Shown: in pieces, positions 58,765 to 64,000 of the stretch | Position numbering within the stretch: the stretch's first letter is position 1 | How the letters are laid out: every line of letters begins with the position of its first letter | DNA from: Nonlabens antarcticus | GTDB taxonomy: Bacteria; Bacteroidota; Bacteroidia; Flavobacteriales; Flavobacteriaceae | Reading direction: 5' to 3' | Length of the DNA: 64,000 bases | Assembly: GCF_015356755.1 (NCBI RefSeq) | Contig: NZ_JADFCO010000064.1 | Span: forward strand, 310,001-374,000 | The notes under the pieces: model-generated | The model's database searches: none | Told to the model about the DNA's origin: nothing | Seen by the model: only the letters and a program-made list of their open reading frames with translations | Position numbers and translations under genes: made by a program

Positions 58765-60072
58765 TTAGAATTGTGAGGCGTCCTTCATAGTTTGTTCAAT
58801 GCAATCACCTAGTGAAACTCCATTGATATAGTTTCCCAATATTTTAAAATTGGGACATCTCGATTCCCAAAGTTGGATTTCCTTGAGCCAGTCGCTATGA
58901 CCTGAGCTTTTTTGAGGTATCGCTTTTTTCCAATATTTTGAATGGATAAGTTCTAAATCACCATCGATGCCGGTCCATTTTCTAAATAAAGGGATGCACA
59001 GTTTTTTAAAGATTTTCTTAGCATCTTTCTTTTTACAGTTATCTGGACGCACAAAGAAATTTATTAATGCTTTATCGCCGTTCACTGCTGTAGAAAAAGT
59101 ATTCCCATTATACATTACACCTATAAAATCCTTGCGCTCAAAAGAAGAGGCTAGAAAGCCAAAACCTTTTGTCTTTTTCTGCAATTCCTTAAGGTTGACT
59201 TGAACTTGTAGCGTGAGCATTGGATTGTAAGCTATTTTCCGTTCTGGAAAATGATCTTGTTTAAGAACTTTTTTGAGAGCATAATAAGGTAACGTAGAAA
59301 TCACTTTTCCTGCCTTTATCTTAGTTCCGCTTTTTAATTTAATTTCCCAGTGATGACCAAATTGTTTAATGGATTTTATGGGAGAATTTAAATGAATATC
59401 AGATTCCAGCTTTCGCGAAAGCGAACTGGTCAAGGTTTCCACACCATTTTTGAAGCTCACTATTTTGCGTGAGGCAGAAGGTGACTTTTTTAAACCTTTA
59501 AGAAGGCTCCCGTATTCTTTTTCAAGCTCTACAAACCGTGGAAAAACAGAGGCTATCTCCAGGTTTGCAGCATCACCTGCATAAATACCACTAACAATGG
59601 CACCGGCCATGCGCGTTGCTACTTCCTTTCCAAAACGCCTTGTGAAAAAATCCAATACACTTTCTCCATCTGGAGAAACGCTCTTAATAAAGGGTTCCTT
59701 AAGAATGCGCAGTTTTGCACTAGAGGAAATCAATCCTGTATTTATTAGAGTTAAGGGCGACGCTTTTAGAGTATGCAATTGATCATTCCACAAAATCTGG
59801 CGGATTTTACTCTCCTCCATCGCTGGAACAATATCATCTATAATTCCCAGTTCGCCACATAATTTCTCTACCGCTGGAGTCATTACCAGGCTGTTTGCAC
59901 CGTGCTCCACGAGCAAACCATTGATAAACTCAGACTTGATCACACCACCCGCACGAGAATCTGCTTCAAGAATGACAAAGTCAGTATTTTGTTTGTGTAG
60001 TTGATAGCCCGCACTAAGTCCAGAAAGCCCTGCACCTAGAACAATGTATTCGTAAAACTCCTTGATAACCAT
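58765..60072 (-). CDS. hemY: protoporphyrinogen oxidase (HemY type)
   Basis: FAD enzyme that oxidises protoporphyrinogen IX late in heme synthesis. The 435-residue protein starts with the FAD motif EYIVLGAGLSGLSAGYQL, followed by VILEADSRAGGVIKS, VEHGANSL, AGAIVSGIYAGDAANLEI and a C-terminal FKILGNYINGVSLGDCIEQ, where GVSLGDCI is the conserved FAD/active-site end. Length fits HemY. A palindrome copy encodes SLSRKLE. hemL at 35.4 kb is part of the same pathway. Confidence 0.93.
   Translation of the reverse strand: MVIKEFYEYIVLGAGLSGLSAGYQLHKQNTDFVILEADSRAGGVIKSEFINGLLVEHGANSLVMTPAVEKLCGELGIIDDIVPAMEESKIRQILWNDQLHTLKASPLTLINTGLISSSAKLRILKEPFIKSVSPDGESVLDFFTRRFGKEVATRMAGAIVSGIYAGDAANLEIASVFPRFVELEKEYGSLLKGLKKSPSASRKIVSFKNGVETLTSSLSRKLESDIHLNSPIKSIKQFGHHWEIKLKSGTKIKAGKVISTLPYYALKKVLKQDHFPERKIAYNPMLTLQVQVNLKELQKKTKGFGFLASSFERKDFIGVMYNGNTFSTAVNGDKALINFFVRPDNCKKKDAKKIFKKLCIPLFRKWTGIDGDLELIHSKYWKKAIPQKSSGHSDWLKEIQLWESRCPNFKILGNYINGVSLGDCIEQTMKDASQF
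59408..59423. repeat. iterated palindrome, one mismatch
   Basis: AGCTTTCGCGAAAGCG in hemY; minus-strand reading L-S-R-K. Confidence 0.88.
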
Positions 60073-60168
60073 AATTCAAAGGTACTAAACCTAAGTTTTG
60101 ATATAGATGCACAGGTGGCTCTTGTATTATAAATATTCTTTAAAAAATAATAGTTTTAAATGGGAGTT

Positions 60169-60184
60169 CGCTTTCGCGAAAGCG
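60169..60184. repeat. iterated palindrome, perfect copy
   Basis: Intergenic, in the divergent region between hemY and the peptidyl-prolyl isomerase gene. Confidence 0.95.
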
Positions 60185-60292
60185 GTGTAATTATAAGGAG
60201 TGATAATCTTCATTTTATTAAAGAATAGAAAAGCAGGAATGCTAACCAAAGCAGCATTAAACAAAAACTTATGCTTTCTGTATGATTTTGAA

Positions 60293-60324
60293 TTGTGTCA
60301 CGCAGGGCTAATCGATTAACTTTG
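60293..60324 (+). promoter_or_regulatory. promoter of the peptidyl-prolyl isomerase gene
   Basis: TTG at 60293-60295 and TAACTTTG at 60317-60324, spaced 21 nt, match the Bacteroidota -33/-7 pattern; 20 nt upstream of ATG 60345. Confidence 0.6.
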
Positions 60325-60344
60325 CTTTTTTAAAATTGAAAATT

Positions 60345-61277
60345 ATGCAAGACGGAATTTATGCAAAGTTTGTTACTTCAAAAGGCGATGTTCTTGTGCA
60401 ACTGCACTACAAAAGAACACCTGGAACGGTTGGCAATTTTGTTGCACTAGCTGAAGGGAATCTAGAAAATAAGGCCAAAGCTCAAGGAACTCGCTACTAC
60501 GATGGGATGAAATTCCACCGGGTAATTCCGGATTTTATGGTTCAAGGTGGTGATCCACAAGGAACCGGTGCTGGTGGTCCTGGTTATCAATTTGATGATG
60601 AATTCCATCCAGAATTACGTCACGATGGACCGGGTGTTTTGAGTATGGCAAATGCTGGACCTGGAACAAATGGTTCACAATTTTTTATAACACATGTGGA
60701 AACGGCGTGGCTAGATGATAAGCACACGGTTTTTGGGAAAGTTATAGAAGGTCAAGATGTGGTGGATGCAATTGCCCAAGGTGATGAACTTGAGAAAGTG
60801 GAAATCATTCGTGAAGGTGCAGAAGCTGAGAAATTCAATGCTGTAGAATCTTTCCGTCAGTTTGAGGGAGCAGGACAAAAGCGTGAGGAACAAGCCAGAA
60901 AGCAAGCCGACCAGGAAATGGAAGAAATTGCAGCTGGTTTTGATAAAACGGATAGCGGTCTGAGGTATAAGATCATTAATAAAGGTACTGGAGCCAAAGC
61001 TGAAAAAGGTAAGATGGTAAGTGTCCACTATAAAGGAATGCTACCCAATGGTAAAGTTTTTGACTCTAGTTATGACCGCAAAAAGCCTATCGACTTCAAA
61101 CTAGGTGCAGGACAGGTAATTGCTGGATGGGATGAAGGCGTTGCCATGTTGAACATAGGAGACAAGGCGAGATTTGTTATTCCACCACATATCGCATACG
61201 GTAGCGCAGGTGCTGGAGGAGTCATTCCACCAGATGCGACCCTAGTATTTGACGTTGAGCTGGTTGATGTGAAATAG
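60345..61277 (+). CDS. cyclophilin-FKBP fusion peptidyl-prolyl isomerase
   Basis: A 310-residue dual prolyl isomerase. Residues of about 5-165 form a cyclophilin ([31 protein letters not shown] split by the catalytic Arg region, [26 protein letters not shown]), residues 170-200 a charged helical linker ([16 protein letters not shown]), and 200-310 an FKBP ([38 protein letters not shown] read in parts, [44 protein letters not shown]). Both active sites look intact. No signal peptide, so cytoplasmic. ATG 60345 chosen over an upstream TTG. The cyclophilin-first order is known from Flavobacterium dual-family immunophilins. Confidence 0.93.
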   Translation: MQDGIYAKFVTSKGDVLVQLHYKRTPGTVGNFVALAEGNLENKAKAQGTRYYDGMKFHRVIPDFMVQGGDPQGTGAGGPGYQFDDEFHPELRHDGPGVLSMANAGPGTNGSQFFITHVETAWLDDKHTVFGKVIEGQDVVDAIAQGDELEKVEIIREGAEAEKFNAVESFRQFEGAGQKREEQARKQADQEMEEIAAGFDKTDSGLRYKIINKGTGAKAEKGKMVSVHYKGMLPNGKVFDSSYDRKKPIDFKLGAGQVIAGWDEGVAMLNIGDKARFVIPPHIAYGSAGAGGVIPPDATLVFDVELVDVK

Positions 61278-61333
61278 AGGCCTTAAAGCCACAATGTGTA
61301 CTTTTAAAATGTAACATTGAAAAGTTATAATTA

Positions 61334-61367
61334 AATCCCCAATTGCTTATTTGCAATTGGGGATTTT
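61334..61367 (+). terminator. terminator after the isomerase gene
   Basis: AAATCCCCAATTGC pairs perfectly with GCAATTGGGGATTT across a 6-nt loop, followed by TCTTTT. Confidence 0.88.
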
Positions 61368-61415
61368 CTTTTGAGAGCTATTTCCAGCTTTCTGGTTTAG
61401 TTGCGCAGAGCGCGT

Positions 61416-61423
61416 TATCTTTA
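61416..61423 (+). promoter_or_regulatory. promoter -7-like element TATCTTTA of the BT_3928/ABC operon
   Basis: Close to TAnnTTTG, 16 nt before ATG 61440. Confidence 0.4.
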
Positions 61424-61439
61424 GCGCAAGATTTATTCT

Positions 61440-62531
61440 ATGAAAGTTCTAGTTAATTTTTGCCGGGTATTTGTCGGCGTGTTGTTTATTTTTAGTGGAT
61501 TGATAAAGCTGAATGATCCACTGGGTTTTTCTTATAAACTGGACGAGTATTTTAGTGCTGCGGTTTTAGGTCTAGAATTCTTGCAGCCACTAGCCTTGCC
61601 ACTAGCGATATTTTTAGTGATTCTAGAAGTAGTTTTGGGTGTTATGTTACTTCTGGGCTTTCAACGCAAATTCACAATATGGTCGCTGCTTTTAATGATA
61701 TTGTTTTTTACGTTCCTAACGTTCTACTCCGCTTATTTTAATAAGGTGACCGACTGTGGTTGTTTTGGAGATGCCATACCGTTAACGCCTTGGCAGAGCT
61801 TTATTAAGGATGTAATTCTGCTATTAATGATTGTCATTCTATTTATGAATGTACAATTGATACGACCACTATTTGCAAAATTCACATCCACTATTATCAT
61901 AATGTTGATGACTATAGGATGTTTTGGACTGGGTTATTATGTATTAATGCATTTACCGGTTCTTGATTTTAGAGCTTACCAGGTGGGAACTAACATTAAT
62001 GAGTCTATGCAGCCTGATCCTAACCGACCAGATATTTACGGATACGACTGGTACTATGGCGAGGATGGAAATGAGGAAATAATAACTACTGATGGATTGC
62101 CGCCAACAGGAAAACCTAATTATACAAAAGTTGAAACCCGACTTATTGAAAAAGGGTATGAGCCGCCTATTAATGATTTTGCCATTTCCTCAAATGAAGG
62201 TGACATCACACAAGAAGTTCTTGCAGAACCTAAAATTGCCGTGCTCATTATGTACAATTTGAGAAATGCTGAGCATGGCGGTATGCTCAAATTGACAAAG
62301 TTTATCAACCGGTCCAAAGCCGCTGGCTATAAAGTTATAGCGCTGAGTTCCTCATCTCCAGAAGCGACAAAAGATGCTAATGAAAGTTATAAATTAGGTC
62401 TTGAATTTTATAGCATGGATGGTACAGCGCTTAAGACCATTGTACGCTCAAATCCCGGAGTGATGCTCCTAAAAAACGGAGTAATTACTGGTAAATCTCA
62501 TTGGAATGATTTTGAGGAGCTGAGTTTATGA
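61440..62531 (+). CDS. BT_3928 family DoxX-like membrane protein with thioredoxin-like tail
   Basis: A 363-residue protein with an N-terminal four-helix DoxX/MauE-like membrane domain (VGVLFIFSGLIKLNDPLGFSYKLDEYF, VILEVVLGVMLLLGF, YFNKVTDCGCFGDAI with a conserved CxC, DVILLLMIVILF) and one more helix near residue 160, followed by a soluble domain of about 190 residues that has a thioredoxin-like pattern without a CxxC. BT_3928 proteins are Bacteroidota-specific, and the CxC region suggests redox or quinone-linked function. The stop overlaps the start of the permease gene (ATGA). Confidence 0.88.
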   Translation: MKVLVNFCRVFVGVLFIFSGLIKLNDPLGFSYKLDEYFSAAVLGLEFLQPLALPLAIFLVILEVVLGVMLLLGFQRKFTIWSLLLMILFFTFLTFYSAYFNKVTDCGCFGDAIPLTPWQSFIKDVILLLMIVILFMNVQLIRPLFAKFTSTIIIMLMTIGCFGLGYYVLMHLPVLDFRAYQVGTNINESMQPDPNRPDIYGYDWYYGEDGNEEIITTDGLPPTGKPNYTKVETRLIEKGYEPPINDFAISSNEGDITQEVLAEPKIAVLIMYNLRNAEHGGMLKLTKFINRSKAAGYKVIALSSSSPEATKDANESYKLGLEFYSMDGTALKTIVRSNPGVMLLKNGVITGKSHWNDFEELSL

Positions 62532-63601
62532 TTAGCTATTTGCTTAGGAAATTGGGTTACGCGATATTGACTCTTTATGGTGTCGTTACCGTCGTTTTCT
62601 TATTATTTTATCTGCTTCCAGGCGATCCTGCTCAAATGATGATGGGGCAAAATGAAAGTGAAGAACAACTTGCCGCGCTGCGTGGAAAGTACGGTTTTGA
62701 TCAGCCCATCGGCACACAATATCTCTTATTTTTAAATGATCTAAGTCCACTTTCCTTTCATAGTGAAGTTCCAAATGATTTTACATTTGACGATGGTAAC
62801 TATACTGGTGTTGATCTTCTTACTATTAGTCAGAATACACTGATGTTAAAGTGGCCATATTTACGGGAGTCTTTTCAAAAATCTGGTAAGAAGGTGAGTG
62901 CTGTAATAGGAGAAACATTACCCAACACTATTTTACTTGCCGTTTGCGCTATAACGATAGCATTAGCGATAGGCCTCGTTTTGGGAGTCATATCAGCATT
63001 GAATAAGAATAACTGGATTGATAATGCGATCCAGTTGGTGAGCACCATGGGAATGAGTGTTCCTAGTTTTTTTAGCGCTATCATCTTTGCGTTTTTGTTT
63101 GGTTATCTCTGGCATGAATACACAGGCTTGAGAATGAGCGGCAGTTTGTATGAACTGGATGATTATGGCGAGAATGTTCAATTGCAGTGGCGCAATTTGA
63201 TTTTACCAGCAGTTGTTTTAGGAATACGTCCGCTAGCTGTTATTAGTCAATTGATGCGCAATAGCTTGTTGGAAGTTATGAGTCAGCAATATATAGTGAC
63301 GGCTTATTCTAAAGGCTTAACTAAATACCAAGTAATTGTAAGGCATGCCTTCAAAAATGCGCTTAATCCAGTGATTACTGCAGTAAGCGGCTGGTTTGCA
63401 AGCATGCTTGCAGGTGCGGTTTTTGTAGAGTATATATTTAACTGGAACGGTCTGGGAAAAGAAATAGTAGAAGCACTCAATACGCTAGACCTGCCTATGA
63501 TAACTGGCGCCGTTCTTGTGATTGCTTCCTTATTCATTGCGATTAATATTCTAGTTGATTTTGTTTACGTCTGGCTTGATCCTCGCGTAAAATTAGATTG
63601 A
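62528..63601 (+). CDS. oligopeptide ABC transporter permease (DppB/OppB type)
   Basis: Inner-membrane permease of a peptide or nickel-type importer. The 357-residue protein begins YLLRKLGYAILTLYGVVTVVFLLFYLLPGDPA, typical of DppB, and has the EAA-like loop LVMSQQYIVTAYSKGLTKYQVIVRHAFKNALNPVI (read in parts) and a C-terminal DFVYVWLDPRVKLD. An insertion of about 60 residues follows the first helix (LNDLSPLSFHSEVPNDF to SFQKSGKK). Start overlaps the upstream gene by 4 nt. No partner permease, ATPase or binding protein follows in the window. Confidence 0.92.
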   Translation: MISYLLRKLGYAILTLYGVVTVVFLLFYLLPGDPAQMMMGQNESEEQLAALRGKYGFDQPIGTQYLLFLNDLSPLSFHSEVPNDFTFDDGNYTGVDLLTISQNTLMLKWPYLRESFQKSGKKVSAVIGETLPNTILLAVCAITIALAIGLVLGVISALNKNNWIDNAIQLVSTMGMSVPSFFSAIIFAFLFGYLWHEYTGLRMSGSLYELDDYGENVQLQWRNLILPAVVLGIRPLAVISQLMRNSLLEVMSQQYIVTAYSKGLTKYQVIVRHAFKNALNPVITAVSGWFASMLAGAVFVEYIFNWNGLGKEIVEALNTLDLPMITGAVLVIASLFIAINILVDFVYVWLDPRVKLD

Positions 63602-63666
63602 CTTAAACTGGATTTTTTGAACTGGCATAGATTTCGTACTAGAAATCCCACCTGTAATAATATCAA

Positions 63667-63674
63667 TATCTTTG
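63667..63674 (+). promoter_or_regulatory. promoter -7 element TATCTTTG upstream of the last gene
   Basis: Exact TAnnTTTG, 47 nt before ATG 63722. Confidence 0.5.
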
Positions 63675-63721
63675 CAGCTTCAAACCACAAGAACCCTATC
63701 GTTCCCTAAGAACAACAAACC

Positions 63722-64000
63722 ATGAAACAAATTATTTTTTTTATCACTCTAATCGTGAGCAGCACAGGAGTTGCTCAGGGAGAGAATGAACAAATTAAGA
63801 CAGATTTTCAGAAGTATTCAAATGCTTTAAAAAGCAAGCAGTTTACTCAAGCAACTTCTTATATGCCAGATGCGATATTTGATGTTGTGAGTAAGCAACA
63901 ACTGGTGCAAGAAATGAAAAATACGCTGGATAGCTCTGAAACTGAAATTAAAATTAACGGGATCGTGATATCGGGATTTGGTACTGCAATGAATGTTGGC
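63722..64000 (+). CDS. secreted protein of unknown function, cut by the window end
   Basis: The first 93 codons are visible. A signal peptide (MKQIIFFITLIVSSTGVAQ) is followed by an acidic helical stretch (NEQIKTDFQKYSNALKSKQFTQATSYMPDAIFDVV) that resembles the start of SnoaL/NTF2-like exported proteins, but the call is uncertain because the rest is missing. Confidence 0.6.
   Translation, partial: MKQIIFFITLIVSSTGVAQGENEQIKTDFQKYSNALKSKQFTQATSYMPDAIFDVVSKQQLVQEMKNTLDSSETEIKINGIVISGFGTAMNVG

Overview
The window looks like a chromosomal segment of a marine-type member of the Flavobacteriia (phylum Bacteroidota). Reasons: many SusC/FecA-type TonB receptors, GLPGLI, Porin_10, DUF4856 and BT_3928 families, lipoproteins with short lipoboxes ending in Cys, promoters with the Bacteroidota -7 element TAnnTTTG very close to start codons, and a 563-residue LysRS. 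A Nonlabens/Dokdonia-like genus is my guess from overall flavour only. No tRNA, rRNA, CRISPR array, prophage or classical insertion sequence was seen.

Layout. 1-3.5 kb: 3' part of a 3-oxoadipyl-CoA thiolase and a secreted MG2/TonB-plug-like protein, ending at a bidirectional terminator against lysS. 5.5-12.3 kb: housekeeping genes (YqaE peptide, TlpA-like lipoprotein, lipB, topoisomerase IB, a large lipoprotein, rnhB). 12.5-17.4 kb: a phenylacetate-catabolism cluster (paaZ, a crotonase, paaY) interrupted by a hairpin-flanked GIY-YIG nuclease gene and a frameshifted S23-type four-helix-bundle gene. 17.8-22.8 kb: E2 and fused E1 of a branched-chain-type 2-oxoacid dehydrogenase, separated by an AAA/DUF4143 ATPase preceded by three 22-bp tandem repeats. 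22.8-26.8 kb: an operon of two paralogous small secreted four-cysteine proteins, a GLPGLI protein and a TonB-receptor-like protein whose start is frameshifted. 27-32.9 kb: OsmC, a lipoprotein/TPR-like pair, a VanX-type dipeptidase, META and DUF4136 lipoproteins. 33-36.7 kb: a tightly overlapping operon (HExxH membrane protein, PLP desulfhydrase-like enzyme, glucosaminidase-LysM lipoprotein, hemL). 36.9-44.2 kb: Spy-like protein, putative porin, surface lipoprotein, and a TonB-receptor locus that may handle metal. 44.2-49 kb: small stress-type proteins, an FeS-type photolyase, cryptochrome DASH and a flavin reductase. 49-52 kb: methyltransferase, GH3-like acyl-adenylase, HExxH metalloprotease. 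52.3-58.6 kb: an iron-uptake-like cluster (DUF4856, imelysin, VKGC/HTTM, FecA-like receptor). 58.8-64 kb: hemY, a cyclophilin-FKBP fusion, a BT_3928 protein, an oligopeptide ABC permease and a partial secreted protein.

How the parts connect. The thiolase, PaaZ, crotonase and PaaY belong to the CoA-linked phenylacetate route; the oxoacid dehydrogenase also makes acyl-CoA, and its E2 needs lipoylation, which starts with LipB. paaZ and the E2 gene share a 16-bp palindrome (ACTAACAAnnGTTAGT) upstream, which suggests a common regulator. hemL and hemY supply heme, and the imelysin/receptor cluster probably supplies iron.

The strongest unexplained signals are (i) a 16-bp palindrome, CGCTTTCGCGAAAGCG, present in 12 perfect and 8 one-mismatch copies, mostly inside genes and in all three reading frames; (ii) the four-gene operon with paired C-x10-C-x4-C-x23-C peptides; (iii) the hairpin-bounded GIY-YIG cassette in the paa cluster; and (iv) a PaaZ enzyme with an added DUF1569/DinB-like domain. 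All family assignments come from reading motifs by eye, without database searches.
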